Shown: positions 1-10,892 of the stretch, one piece after another | Numbering within the stretch: position 1 is the first letter of the stretch | Layout: every line of letters begins with the position of its first letter | Origin: Discostella pseudostelligera | Taxonomy: Eukaryota; Bacillariophyta; Thalassiosirophyceae; Thalassiosirales; Thalassiosiraceae | NCBI GenBank assembly: GCA_036940085.1 | Contig: JALLBK010000006.1 | Coordinates: forward strand, 1-52,814 | DNA: 52,814 bases | Direction: 5' to 3' | Translations under genes and position numbers: made by a program | Notes under the pieces: model-generated | Seen by the model: only the letters and a program-made list of their open reading frames with translations | What the model was told of the DNA's origin: nothing | Database searches by the model: none

Positions 1-347
1 CTTGCATCTCCTTATTAATTGTAGATCACCGATCATAATATCTCGCTCCTCTCAATGCTTTGTTACAATTATGCTCCACACAATTAACCTTCATTGCCCC
101 CTCGCCCCAACCCACTTCGCACGGAATAAGGATGCATTCCTTGTCGGACACTGACTATTAACAGATGAGGTCAGGGTAGAAGGATTGGTGGGAACCGAAC
201 GGAAACGAATATCAATTCATGTCTACGTACTTGATATTTTTATCATTTAATACCTCAGCTAGTGGAAACCGAATACCTGTGGCCAAGACCGCTCGTCTCC
301 TCCGCTGTTTGAAGAACATTATACGATCTCTCAAATGATGCAATTAT

Positions 348-1397
348 TTATACCGGGGCCGGCAGATGGACCAATAGCAAGCTTAGCCATACCGCCGAAG
401 TAAAGTAACCAGTGAGCCAGACGGTTTCCTCCCTCCACACGTCCCAGCTCTTAGTAACGACTCTTCTATGCAAGGCATCCTTCCCACCCTCGAAACTTGT
501 CATGCGCACAACTTTCCTATCCTTCCCTGCCTTCTCCGCCTGGTCCCACCCTTCCTTCCATCGCCGGATGTACATGGGCACATCGACGGTGATCATATAG
601 TAGCAAAATGCGATGCTGATGATGGAACCAACAACACCCGCCGAATAGAGCGAGCGTTTCTCCGGGTAGTAAAGGACTAGACTGCCCATTTCAACGCCCA
701 CGAGGAGGGAGCATATAGCCCAAATAGATTCCTCGATTGCATGATAAGCATGATTCAATGTCACAACACCCGTCCAACAGAAACATTGGGCAATAGTAAT
801 CATTGGCACAAGTACCGCTGACAACACCTTCGCCCAAGGATGATCGTGAATGTCAGCCAATTGGCGTAAATAGAGGGCAATCTGTGCCGCGAAGGATATT
901 TCAGCAATAGTTGCAGCACTCCGACCAAGGAAGATGGAAGATAGCATCGTATCCCATAGACAGTATCGTTCGAGATCAATCCGTGGAAGGAACGAACGGT
1001 AGGCACATGCAAACACATACATTCCCGAGAGGATCAAATGATAGCGCTGATAGGCAGCAGCATCAGTACTGTATTCGTAATCCTCATTGGTATTGTCATT
1101 ATTGTTCGTAGCATTATCATCGTCATCATCGTCATCATCCTCGATGAGTACGGGATCCTTGGAATGGTGGAGGTAGAGGGTGCGATAACTGTAGAGCCAG
1201 ATGGCAATGTTCAATAGCGACATGGTGCTGAGGAACGCCCACCAACGCAACGTGAGATGATGATGTTGGTCAACAGTATTTGATTTGCAGCGGCGGCGAC
1301 GGCGGTGGTGGTGGCGGGTCACCCCACCGCCGAGGGTGGCTCCTCCTCCCCTGCCATTGTCGGTATTACTTGCGGAACGATCAATGCTTGTCGTCAT
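348..1397 (-). CDS. multi-pass membrane protein, function unknown
   Basis: Single open reading frame of 349 residues. The N-terminus (about 1-48) is Gly/His/Arg rich, followed by a hydrophobic segment near 49-72, a poly-Asp/Asn acidic loop (about 86-110), and then five or six more hydrophobic segments (near 121-138, 150-178, 190-213, 222-245, 252-275 and the extreme C-terminus). The topology suggests about seven membrane spans with one acidic loop between spans 1 and 2. I do not recognise the family. The ATG at 1397 precedes a clear coding composition and the gene runs tail-to-head with MED7. No intron is needed. Membrane location is inferred from hydropathy only. Confidence 0.7.
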   Translation of the reverse strand: MTTSIDRSASNTDNGRGGGATLGGGVTRHHHRRRRRCKSNTVDQHHHLTLRWWAFLSTMSLLNIAIWLYSYRTLYLHHSKDPVLIEDDDDDDDDNATNNNDNTNEDYEYSTDAAAYQRYHLILSGMYVFACAYRSFLPRIDLERYCLWDTMLSSIFLGRSAATIAEISFAAQIALYLRQLADIHDHPWAKVLSAVLVPMITIAQCFCWTGVVTLNHAYHAIEESIWAICSLLVGVEMGSLVLYYPEKRSLYSAGVVGSIISIAFCYYMITVDVPMYIRRWKEGWDQAEKAGKDRKVVRMTSFEGGKDALHRRVVTKSWDVWREETVWLTGYFTSAVWLSLLLVHLPAPV

Positions 1398-1851
1398 GGT
1401 GTAGGTGTATTATTAATGGGTGTCACGAAGTTCCGGGTGTCAAACCATTGGTGGAGGTGGTGAAGAGGAAGCGACCTCCATGAAAGCAAGCAAACCGAAC
1501 GCTGTGCGGCACCATCCACCTCTCCCGCCACCTCTTCAGCAAGGAGAATTAGGGAGAGTTGCATGCTGTTTCATGACACACAAGACGTCAACAACTTCAA
1601 CCTGTTCTCTATGGTCTTGCATCGTACGTCAGAAGCGACAACGACCACAAATCCTCCTTCGTCTGTCCGCCATCCAGCATGCAGGTTGTATCCACAAACA
1701 ATCCAAACGATCTCAAACTATCCGTGCCGACAAAGCCGATTGCATCATGCCGATGCATCATAATCTTCCAACCTCCCCATCTCTATATCTCCTGCCTTCT
1801 AACCCTCTCATTCTTCCTCATCCTCTTCTTCTTCCTCCCCTACCGGTCACC
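1398..1851. other. intergenic region, promoter side of the membrane-protein gene
   Basis: About 450 bp between the start of the membrane-protein gene and the stop codon of MED7. The open frames here are proline/serine-rich and show no domain or paralogue. Contains CT-rich tracts (near 1770-1840) that fit untranslated sequence. I see no RNA gene or repeat. Confidence 0.4.
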
Positions 1852-3035
1852 TCACGACGCCTCTCGAAACTTCAGCAATCCCTCCAAAGCATCATCTGCA
1901 CTCCGTATCCGTTCCTTGAGCAATTCCAATCCCAAAGTACGACGTTGTAATTGCAACTCGAGTGTATCAATCAATATTTCACGTGCTTGATGTTCACGAA
2001 ATTTATTGCATTCTTGTAGCATTAAAAAGAGATTGTGGGAGAGTTCATCGCGCAGTTTCCTATGATTTGTGTTCGGTTGGGGTTGGGAGGGGGCATATGT
2101 AAGAGAGATGGAACGAAGAACATTAAGGAAGATTAGAATAGGTTCATTAGCAAATAATGAGATCGAAAAGAGTACGATGACAGCAATAGTTCCCCCCCGC
2201 ACATACTCTATTCGGTCGCGCCCTCACATCCTCTGTCATTCACTCACCTATGATCGCTCGGATCATCCTCAGCCAATTTGCGCACCAATGCCAAAAATCC
2301 ATACAGAACATCGCTATTCAATCGCTTGACATTTTCACGAATAACGGCAGGATCGTGACACTCCTCCTCCTTGTTGACGTCGGCATGACCCTGGAACAAT
2401 GTAGGATCTTCAACAATCTCTCCAAAGACGGCAACGAGTGGCTCATTGGGATTATCCACATCAATAGAGTCATCATCCTCGGCATCTTTCTCCACAGGTG
2501 CCTTCTTGTGCGTTATCACCCCTCCCTCTGACGCATCCATCCCCTCGGATACTGAAAGCTGTAGCGCCCTCCTACGTTCCTCCTCCTCCAGTAATTTTCG
2601 TCGTTGATGTTCCATCCGTGCCTTCTTGGCGGCAACTCGAAAGGCACGATATGGAATCTCCGGCGGTGTTAACAATACTTCTCCTACTGTTCCATCGGCG
2701 GTAGTAGTGGTATTCTGCTGGCGGGAGGCAAGAGCGTAGTAGTAAGGTGGGGGTGGGAATTCGGTAACTAAGAGCATGTCATCGTCTTCGGTTATGTCAT
2801 CTTCATCGCCAAGGTCATTGTTGGCCGTTGGGAGACCTATTGCCCCCTCACCGCCACCGCCACCGCCACCGCCACTGGACTTATTGGTAGTAGCGACGAC
2901 GGTGGCCGGGGTAGGAATCGGCGGAGGGTGTGGTGATAGAAGTGCAGGTGCGGTGGTGGCGGCGACGGCGACTTCATTCTCAATACTGCCGCCGCTCGCC
3001 GCCGCCGTCGGCACTGCTGACTCTAGCCCATCCAT
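1852..3035 (-). CDS. MED7: Mediator complex subunit 7 (MED7)
   Basis: Two exons, 3035-2248 and 2059-1852, joined by a 188-nt GTGAGT...CATAG intron (2247-2060) that splits an Arg codon; the product is 331 residues. Recognition rests on the MED7 signature: a FPPPPYYY motif at residues 93-100, then a C-terminal helical block containing VKRLN, the LYGFLALV segment, and after the splice junction the strongly conserved FREHQAREILID stretch followed by an Arg-rich helix. MED7 belongs to the middle module of Mediator, pairing with MED21 and MED31 and bridging activators to RNA polymerase II in the nucleus. The first 85 residues are a low-complexity Ala/Pro/Gly and acidic extension, longer than in animals or yeast. 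An acidic linker separates the two conserved blocks. Confidence 0.92.
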
Positions 3036-3234
3036 TTTGGTACTGATAGGTGTGATTAGGTGTCAATGTAACTATCGATTCTGCGGTGCGAAGTGCTTGA
3101 AGTCTATGATGTTGATGTTGATGTTGTGTTCTCCTCGATGTCTACGGCTTGGGTGGCACGGCCGCCATGGTGACTTGTGATGCTTGATTGTGTGGGCGAT
3201 GAATCTTCTGCCGGCGAATCTTCACTCTGTTCTC

Positions 3235-3334
3235 TTCCCGCCCTTTTTGTGGGCGGGTCTGTCTGTTTTGAAATCAGAAGCGAAACGGCTCCCGCCATTA
3301 TTTGCTCCCCTGGCGGGAGAGTGAGTACACGTGG
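3235..3334. promoter_or_regulatory. E2F-like and G-box motif cluster upstream of MED7
   Basis: Within 100 bp, about 200-300 bp upstream of the MED7 start, lie TTCCCGCC (3235-3242), GGGCGGG near 3251, CTCCCGCC near 3288, GGCGGGAG near 3312 and a CACGTGGC G-box near 3329. The first two form an imperfect inverted pair. The octamer matches the E2F core (TTTSSCGC family) and recurs upstream of many genes in this window, which argues that it is functional; binding itself is inferred. Confidence 0.5.
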
Positions 3335-3558
3335 CAGTGATGAGGTCATCAAGCAGCATCAAGCTGGCTGGGGATGACATCTCAATTCATCCACTCTTAT
3401 TTAGGTTAGGTTCTACATTAAAGGTGTGTGGGTCCCTAAAGAATCCATGGCGGTGTGTCCCGATGAACTGTTGTTTCTTCCTCCTTCCCTACCACTTAAC
3501 TACATGCGCAGCATTACCTATCTACAAGAGCAATGTGTGTAAGTGAAAACGATTCGGT

Positions 3559-6500
3559 CTAAGCTGACGCAGCAGCGGGATGGAAAATATTAATCTGCGC
3601 CAACGCCATAGCACTTCGAATCGAGAGTACGGAACTGTCTCCGGCATCGGCATCCTCTTGACTGCTCTGGCTCCCACTTCCACCCATAAGTTCCGACATC
3701 ATTCGATCACGTCCATCTTCGCTACATCTACGTGCTGCCTCAACGAATGTTTTCATTGCATCTTCTAATCGACCCACCTCTAGATGTCCACCAAAGCAAA
3801 TTAAACGACGGATTAGAATAAAAATGGACAAGAATATAAGCTGAAAAACCAAAATGCATAGATTCGACTTACCTACTAAAATATTCCCCTCAATCTTCAG
3901 CCTATGAATCAAAAACGGATGCTCCATCTTCCCATCCAGCAGAGTCAAGGCTAGGTCCAACACTTCTCTATTGGCACCCAAAGCCGCGTCAATCTCACCC
4001 GACAAATGATGAACACGGCTAATATTGCACAATGTCTTAATAACATCGAGACTCGGTCGGCCCGACACTGCCGCCAGCGTGCGTTGCAATTTCAATGCAC
4101 GATGATACATGTGCAGCGCATCGTGATACTCCTCGCGATCGTGGAGGACACGAGCCACGCCATACAGCACTCGCGACAGATCTGCCTCATTGAACACATT
4201 GCTTCCCGTCGTTTGTTGATGTTCCAATATCTTAAGACAAGCCAGGTAGGATAGCATGGAGCACTGGAGCTTACGCTGTTCGAACAATACCGCACCACGA
4301 CGCTCCAGTAATGTGCAAATGTACACGTGTCGATGATCAAGTTTCACTCGAGCTAATGATAATAGACGATTGTAATGAAGCCATGCCTCCTTGTAGTCGG
4401 ATACGTCGCCCTTTGTTTCATAAATGAGACCAGTGACGTAATGTTCTGCCACGGAACGGAGCCATTGTGATCGTCGATCAACGTCGTGTTCGTATGCGAT
4501 GATTGTCGTTTCTAAGTTGAAGGAAGCGGAAGCAGATGTGGAAGAATTGGAACGACCAAACATGGAAACTCCATGGTGATATCTATCTGTACCACCTGGT
4601 GAACGGATCACCCGACGTTGTAGCGGCTTTGTAGAAGTATTCACCGTGAATAACCTTTCACAGAATTGCGAGGCCTCATCTGGCTTGTTCAGACGCAGTG
4701 AAACACGTGATAAATTCAAATGTACCGCGAGGAGGAGGTAGTGGTGTGGCGGGAAACGGTTGTCGTCATGGAATTCATCGGCAGATTGATTCCGGATTTC
4801 CGTCGACCAGTTAGGTGCATCATCACCTACTGGGTCTGGATCAAACACACACTTCTCGAGTGCGGATTTTGCAATCTCAAAGCTCATCATTGATTCACGA
4901 ACCTTGTTTAATCGATACTTGACAGTACCAATATTGGAATGTACCACAGCCTGGAGTAGTTGAAAGAACGAGAATGAGTTTTCTCGACGGTGATTGATCA
5001 TGAATTCGGCAAAGTCCCGACAGTCATCTGAAGCTAGTTCCAAGGCGGTCAGCACCTGATGCAATTTCTCGCTACTTCCTCCCCCGGCAAGACGATACTC
5101 CAAACTTGCGAGATTAACTCTTGCCGCAATCAATGCCATCCATTCCATTGTTGCTGCTGATGTAGTGTCAGTAATCCTTCTCCTTTCATTGCCATAAATT
5201 AAGTTCCGCAACGACGATCCTAATACCGGTAAGGGATCACAAATATACTCCAATCCCAAGGGCGTTAATCCATTGCAAGAGTATACATACTCGGTAGGAC
5301 AATCTAATTTCTGATGTTGATGTATATCATGGACGATATCATTCCAATTATGGCTGGTGTCGGGCAGTGGTGATGTTGGACCAATACTGTGGTGATGGTT
5401 GATGTTGCCCCTTCCCAATGTGTGTGTATTAGCAGCAGTAATAGTAGCGTCGCCACCGCCACCCCGGAGTAATTTGTGACGAAACCATGCCAATCCCTCT
5501 GCTTCCATTTTCCTTTTGCATACGTCATGCAGTGCAACATCCTCGTCATCAACATCCCCAGCATTCTTGTTCTGAATGTCATCCAAAGCAGCCCTTGCCG
5601 TCTCAATACACAATCGATACCGTCTCATAGCCTCATCGACACGATTTGATCTTGCAAATAATGTCCCGATATCATTGAGCAATGCCGATGTTGACATGGT
5701 TGTGTAGGATGAAAACGGATCTGTAGATGCTTTAGTAGCCGTATTGACATCCGATATAGTATCAATTGTGTGCCTAGTGTGGAAAAAATGTGTAGTACTA
5801 GACTGCAGATGTGTTCCATGATCATTCACCGAGTGGATGAAATGTCGTTCCACGGTTTGATGTCTCTCAGCTATGGCCATTCTCCCCTCATCAATGTCCG
5901 TATCAGTGGGAACGATGTTGTCCAGCAGTGGCAATGGTGGAATCCCCTGCATCCACGCCGATGATGATGACGCATCGTCTTCGTTATTGTGAGTTGCATC
6001 ATTTTCGGCAGTGGCCTTCAAATCTGTATCAACCGTCTTCTTTACCGCATCCGACCAAGATGATGGAGGGCATGTGGTCATTGACTGTTTAGGAATGGAG
6101 GATGACTTTCCTTTTCTATCGCCCTTCTTTTCCAACTTTGTGGTAGTAATTGCTGATTTTGGTAATGTAGATGCAGGTGTAAGTGGAGGGAATTCCAATT
6201 GTGTAAATGATGGCACTATAGGTGGTGGTGGTGGTTGATGCTGTGGCGGATGCTGGATTGTAGTGCACGTGGATGACATGATCGACGGAACAGCTGATGG
6301 TGTAAAGTACAATGGTTGTTGTTGCCACGAGGATATGATTCGACTATCGCTTCTATTTCTGATGTTGCGTCCTCTTTGCTGCTGCTGCTGCTGCTGCTGC
6401 TGGTGTTGTGGCTGTTGGTAGTGTTGATGATCGCACTGACTGTGTGAAAAGGAGGCTGTACGATCACGTAGTAATCGACGATGATCCGTCCATGAGGATG

Positions 6501-6771
6501 ATAATGACGATGATTCAGTGCAATATTTAGTGTTTAACGGAGTGTTGTACCAAGGAGAAGATGTAGATGGTGGATGTTGGGACGAGAAGTGCACAGCATG
6601 ATGACGATGACGTGCACTACTAGTACCACTCTTTTGCCACTGGCCCTGGGTAGCGCTCGTGGTTAACGAAGGAGATTGAGGTAGATGAGATGATGGCAGC
6701 GGCAGCGATGATGACAATATGATTGCCCTGTCAGCATCATCCGTAGGAGGGTCGACCTTCTTCTCTTCCAT
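3559..6771 (-). CDS. TPR-repeat protein with long disordered N-terminus
   Basis: The open frame is 1070 residues, but a 93-nt intron (3872-3780, GTAAGT...CTAG) lies inside it; it is a multiple of three and has no stop. Splicing replaces a hydrophobic insert by VEV and restores a textbook TPR (GNILVEVGRLEDAMKTF), so the likely product is 1039 residues. About residues 1-340 are low complexity, with a poly-Gln run encoded by CAG repeats (6378-6402). TPR-like helices begin at LLNDIGTLFARSNRVDEAM and form a denser array in the last 300 residues (VLYGVARVLHDREEYHDAL; NISRVHHLSGEIDAAL). The layout recalls kinesin-light-chain-like TPR arrays. A scaffold role is inferred and partners are unknown. It is transcribed divergently from the RRM gene. 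Confidence 0.85.
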   Translation of the reverse strand: MEEKKVDPPTDDADRAIILSSSLPLPSSHLPQSPSLTTSATQGQWQKSGTSSARHRHHAVHFSSQHPPSTSSPWYNTPLNTKYCTESSSLSSSWTDHRRLLRDRTASFSHSQCDHQHYQQPQHQQQQQQQQQRGRNIRNRSDSRIISSWQQQPLYFTPSAVPSIMSSTCTTIQHPPQHQPPPPPIVPSFTQLEFPPLTPASTLPKSAITTTKLEKKGDRKGKSSSIPKQSMTTCPPSSWSDAVKKTVDTDLKATAENDATHNNEDDASSSSAWMQGIPPLPLLDNIVPTDTDIDEGRMAIAERHQTVERHFIHSVNDHGTHLQSSTTHFFHTRHTIDTISDVNTATKASTDPFSSYTTMSTSALLNDIGTLFARSNRVDEAMRRYRLCIETARAALDDIQNKNAGDVDDEDVALHDVCKRKMEAEGLAWFRHKLLRGGGGDATITAANTHTLGRGNINHHHSIGPTSPLPDTSHNWNDIVHDIHQHQKLDCPTEYVYSCNGLTPLGLEYICDPLPVLGSSLRNLIYGNERRRITDTTSAATMEWMALIAARVNLASLEYRLAGGGSSEKLHQVLTALELASDDCRDFAEFMINHRRENSFSFFQLLQAVVHSNIGTVKYRLNKVRESMMSFEIAKSALEKCVFDPDPVGDDAPNWSTEIRNQSADEFHDDNRFPPHHYLLLAVHLNLSRVSLRLNKPDEASQFCERLFTVNTSTKPLQRRVIRSPGGTDRYHHGVSMFGRSNSSTSASASFNLETTIIAYEHDVDRRSQWLRSVAEHYVTGLIYETKGDVSDYKEAWLHYNRLLSLARVKLDHRHVYICTLLERRGAVLFEQRKLQCSMLSYLACLKILEHQQTTGSNVFNEADLSRVLYGVARVLHDREEYHDALHMYHRALKLQRTLAAVSGRPSLDVIKTLCNISRVHHLSGEIDAALGANREVLDLALTLLDGKMEHPFLIHRLKIEGNILVGKSNLCILVFQLIFLSIFILIRRLICFGGHLEVGRLEDAMKTFVEAARRCSEDGRDRMMSELMGGSGSQSSQEDADAGDSSVLSIRSAMALAQINIFHPAAASA
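6378..6402. repeat. CTG/CAG triplet repeat encoding poly-Gln
   Basis: About eight perfect CTG units on the plus strand, read as CAG (Gln) in the minus-strand TPR gene. Flanking Gln codons extend the tract, so it is probably length-variable between strains. Confidence 0.85.
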
Positions 6772-7278
6772 GTTGTCATCTCCCAGTTCGCGTTCGACGT
6801 CGTGGTTGCAGTTCTGGTTATTTCCGTGTAGTGTTTGTTGTTTCTACTGCTGTCGTGGGGAAGCCAGCAACATCTTATGTTGAGGCATTGATACCATGTT
6901 GATGCATCGGTATTATTGGCCTATTTGCCGCTCCCCTGACTCGGTTTGCTACGGCGGCGGCAAAGGAGGAAGTCGGAAGTTAGGGCATGGTCGGTGTCGT
7001 GTCGGTGTTGGTGGTTGGTGGACGGTCACGACGTGCGCTCAAAATAATAATGGCGGGAAGAACAAAGTGGGATGATGCGGCGAAAAATGGCGGGAAACAA
7101 CCGGCAAATCCAACCACACAAAACAAAAAAGTGCAAGTGCAAAGTGCAATCAATTGCATCATTATCAGCATCAGCCACTGCCGCTGCCATTGAACTCAGA
7201 ATACAGCAACAATCCCCGCCGCCGCCGCCGCCCCCTCTATTCAGCAATCTCTCATTCAATAAATCAAAGACGAAAACC
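6772..7278. promoter_or_regulatory. divergent promoter between TPR and RRM genes
   Basis: About 500 bp between two divergent start codons. GGCGGGAA octamers are at 7052-7059 and 7089-7096, 227 and 190 bp upstream of the chosen RRM-gene ATG. An upstream in-frame ATG at 7072 would add 69 poorly conserved residues including a Pro run, and I read that stretch as leader. No other gene is seen. Confidence 0.5.
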
Positions 7279-9091
7279 ATGTCCACCAAGAACATGAAAT
7301 CCTGGGCCGATGAGCAAGACGAATCCTCCGACGACGAAGATGACACACCCATCATCCCCCCCTCGGGCTTTCCTGGCGCCAACGCTGCAAACAACGCTGT
7401 CGAACCAGACGAAGAAGGGGAAGAAGACAATTATCAAATTCCCCCCAGAGAATTTATTCTTCCATCTCAACCGCCCTACACAGCCTTCGTGGGGAATGTA
7501 CCCTACGATATTCGCAACTCCAATGATTTGGGACGAGAGGTCGAGAGATTATTGTGTGAACGACAATGTCCATTGGCACAACGATTGACGGATGCACGTC
7601 TTATGATGGAAAAAGGATCGAATATGAGTCGAGGGTATGGGTATGTTGAATTTGAGACTCAGGAGGAGGTAAGATTTATTTATTTTTGTGCTGATCTTTG
7701 TACTTATTTGTCAACATGTGTGTGTACGTGTGCTTGTGTTACCCCCGCTTGATTTGTGATTCCTCACCCGAGTTTATTTGCATTTCTTTCTCTCGCTATC
7801 TCTTTTTTCTTATTAACAATGGTCGTAGCTATTGGAATTTTTGCATCTACCCGATCCTCAACTATGTAGACGCAACATCAAGATTGATGTGGCGAATGCT
7901 CCTGCACGAGGCGGTAGTGGTGGTGGTGGTGGAAGAGGAGGGCGGGATGGTGGTAGCAGCAGCAACAGGGGATCGGATGGAAGGGATGGTGGAGGTAGGG
8001 GTAGTAGAGGTGGTGACGGTGGTGGTCGGCAATATTCGGAACGTAGCGATAGTGGTGGTGGTAGTGGTGGTGGGAAAATTGATGGATCGCAATTCATGGG
8101 AGGGAGATATGCCGCTGGAGGACGTTCTAGCAGTGGCAGCAATTTGAATGCGTCTGGTACGGGTGGTGGCAAAACGACACCCACGACCGTGATGAGACGG
8201 GCAGATAGTCATGGATCGAGTAGAGGCGCGGAGGATGCGGATGCCGCTGCTCCGAGGCAGCGTCCTTCGCTCAAACTATTAGCACGGACCAAACCAATAG
8301 AAAACGCATCATCCTCCAGGACGACGCAGAGTTCTATTTTTGGTGGTGCCAAGCCTAGGGATGATACGAAGTTTGTTGCGGCGGTAGCAGCGACGGAAGT
8401 TAAAGCAGAGTCGAAGAACGTTGCTCCCACTGACGCGAGCAAAGATTTGACATCGGGGATGGCGAAGATGGAAATCTTGACCAAAGAGAAGACGGTTCCT
8501 GATTGTGATGTCGCAGCTGACAATTCAAAGGTCGTAGACAACAATGAAAGCGAAGATACGGCGACAGCACCAGCAGGGGAGAGTGCTGAAGTCGACAAGG
8601 AAGACAACTCCACTGAGCCATCCAAAACTAATTACGAAAGGAAGGATTCTCGCAGTGGTGGTGGGCGGGGAGGGGGTGGTCGTGGGAGAGGAGGTGGAGG
8701 AGGTAGGAACCGAGAGAATGGAGATGGCAAACGAGAGGGTAGGAGGGATAGTATCCGCAAGCCTGGTCGTGGCGAACGCGGGTCTGGTGGCAGAGGACGT
8801 GGCGGTGAAGGACGTGGTGAAGGTCGTGGTGAAGGACGCAGCGCTAACAGTGAAAGACGCAATTCCAAATCCGCCAAAAATGGCAGTAGCGATGCCACGA
8901 GCGGTAAGAGCAACGCAGAGAGTGGCAAGGGCAAATCTGGTGGTGGCAGTTCCTTGGCAGCAGCGGCGGCGGCAGGAGGTGAAGAAGTCAAGGCACTACC
9001 GACCATGCCAATTGCGAACGATGCGAAGAAGGCCGCACCCAAAAAGGTTAATTCTTTTGCAGCGTTTATGGATGATTCTGACTCCGATTAG
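7279..9091 (+). CDS. eIF4B/eIF4H-like RRM and glycine/arginine-rich protein
   Basis: Two exons, 7279-7668 and 7829-9091, with a 160-nt GTAAGA...GTAG intron; 550 residues. The start was chosen at MSTKNMKSWAD because it has a good context (AAACCATG) and an acidic N-terminus. A single RRM follows: RNP2-like AFVGNVPYD at 69-77 and RNP1-like RGYGYVEF at 118-125, with the last strand (RRNIKIDVA) encoded just after the intron. The rest is Gly-rich with many RGG/GRG clusters and an Ala/Lys-rich tail ending in a short acidic motif. Single RRM, acidic start and RG-rich tail are the eIF4B/eIF4H plan, in which the protein stimulates the helicase eIF4A at 5' leaders. Another RGG-box RNA-binding protein is possible. 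Confidence 0.8.
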
Positions 9092-9686
9092 ATGATGACG
9101 TGTTGGGTACGGTTTCGCTTGGCGAGCGAGTAGGAGAATCATGTACGGCGTCAACGTAAGAGTGGGGGTCAATAAGTATTCTCTATCCTTAGAGTTTCAT
9201 AAAGAGAATGAATACCACTAAATATTGAGTATTGAAACGTTATCTACCATACTGCAAATTAGAAAGCAACATCTACTCAACCAGTTGAGCATTCCATGCC
9301 CTCTTCAGAAACTAAAGTCTAGAAATCAGTAAGTGCATTGACGATGCAGAGACAAAGCAGCTCCTTTAGAATAGAATCAGTTCCTTATCTAGGTAAAAAT
9401 CATCTACGCAAGATCTCGAGACTACAGTTCTTTCTGATGACAACAACTGCATTCAAGAAGACACGAGAAAGCATTCTCAATGTACAATAAGGCTTCGTAG
9501 TCTTAAAGGTGAATGCGCTCTAGGAAAGGCTCTAGGAAAGGATGAACGGTGTAGTGCATAAACTCGCAAGAAGGAGTAGTGCAAGTGTATGCATCGCAAA
9601 AGCAAATATTGGGCCATACGATCATCCTCACAACATTATGGCAAGGGTTGGTGCCAACAATTTACGCTAGCAACCAAATCTCTTGT
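9092..9686. other. convergent 3' intergenic region
   Basis: Nearly 600 bp between the stop codons of the RRM gene and the antenna gene. It presumably holds both 3' untranslated regions. A short tandem duplication of CTCTAGGAAAGG lies near 9518-9540. No coding segment or RNA gene is recognisable. Confidence 0.4.
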
Positions 9687-10576
9687 TTAGCTGAAGTACG
9701 AGAATTGTCCCTCGAACGGAATCATCGGGTTGCCATCATAATGAATCGCAATATCATTCAACAACGGCACCGATCCTGGAATCTTATCCGCACACAAGAA
9801 TCCAAAGATACCCAATTGAGCAAGACGGCCGTTGTTCAATTCGGCAGTAAGACGCTTCTCCTTCGTTTCGGCGGACATGTTCTTGTTGAATCCAAATGGA
9901 TCGTAGAGGTCTGTGTTGATGATGCGACAAAGCAGAAGATGATTAGTGATGTGAGTATGAGGGAATACAAGATAGAATGATTGAAATGATTGTAGCCAGC
10001 AAGCAACCAAACACACACACACACCACCACCACCACAACCTACTCACCAAGAACAAAGTGGACATTGTCACGGAACAAGGTGAAAGGCGGGTATTTCCCC
10101 GGCTGACGTCCCTTGGTATAATGAGGCATGGCCCCTCCACCACCACACTCATCCCACAACTCCAACATGGAAATCACCGCAAAGATTTGCCACTTGGCAC
10201 CCAACGGCACGGCATCCCACTGTGCCTCAGGCACCAAATCCGCCGAGGGATGGGCAGCACCCGCCAAGGTTTGTGCCCAGGGGAATACAAAGTTCGATTG
10301 GACAATGTATCCTACGAATGCGAACATGGCAATGCGTCCATGTTTGATTTCCGATTGACGAAGCCAGCCGATGGTGGCTTCGTTGCCCTTGCCCCAAAAG
10401 TCTTTAGTGGCGAGGTTGAGTGGGTCGTAGTACTTGACGATGGGGTTGGCTTTTCCGGCGAGGAATTCGAGATCAGCCTTGCTTTCGGAAATGCTGGTGA
10501 CACCACGAGAAGTGGATGGGGCGGGAGCAAAGGCTGCCGCGGAGGCGAGGATGGATGCTAGGATGGCGACCTTCAT
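9687..10576 (-). CDS. fucoxanthin chlorophyll a/c-type light-harvesting protein
   Basis: Exons 10576-10048 and 9910-9687 flank a 137-nt GTGAGT...ACAG intron; 250 residues. The start at MKVAILAS gives a signal peptide ending in AAAFAP (residues 13-18), the diatom ASAFAP-type plastid import motif; an upstream extension of the frame lacks this logic. The mature part is a three-helix LHC. Helix 1 carries EIKHGRIAM with its Glu/His/Arg chlorophyll and ion-pair residues, helix 2 lies around MLELWDECG, and helix 3 carries LNNGRLAQLG after the intron. Such proteins bind fucoxanthin and chlorophylls a and c in thylakoid membranes and feed the photosystems. The subgroup (Lhcf, Lhcr or Lhcq) cannot be assigned by eye. 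A GTTCCCGCC site lies 117 bp upstream. Confidence 0.93.
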
Positions 10577-10692
10577 GGTTAGGTTGAATCGAGGCAATGG
10601 CAATGATGTTGTTGTCTTCGTCTTGACATCTTGTCGATCGAGCAAAACAACCAACACGTCGGTGTCTTTTGTCTCGGCGGGTTGAAGTCAAG

Positions 10693-10700
10693 TTCCCGCC
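10693..10700. promoter_or_regulatory. TTCCCGCC element in antenna-gene promoter
   Basis: A perfect octamer 117 bp upstream of the antenna start codon and within the 316-bp divergent spacer shared with the gene starting at 10893. It is the same motif as in most other promoters of the window. Confidence 0.45.
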
Positions 10701-10892
10701 ATATCTTAGGTTGATATGGGGGGCAGATAATAATATTAAGGGCAATATGGGGGGCTACGCCGATTTCGGGGGGACCTTCGCCTGTCCGCGTGGGTGATGC
10801 AGCTGCATTTTCTCGTGTTGAAGAAGGGCGCTTCGCATATTTTTTTTTTACAACACAAGCAAATAATGGAAGGACCATTCCATTCATTCACA

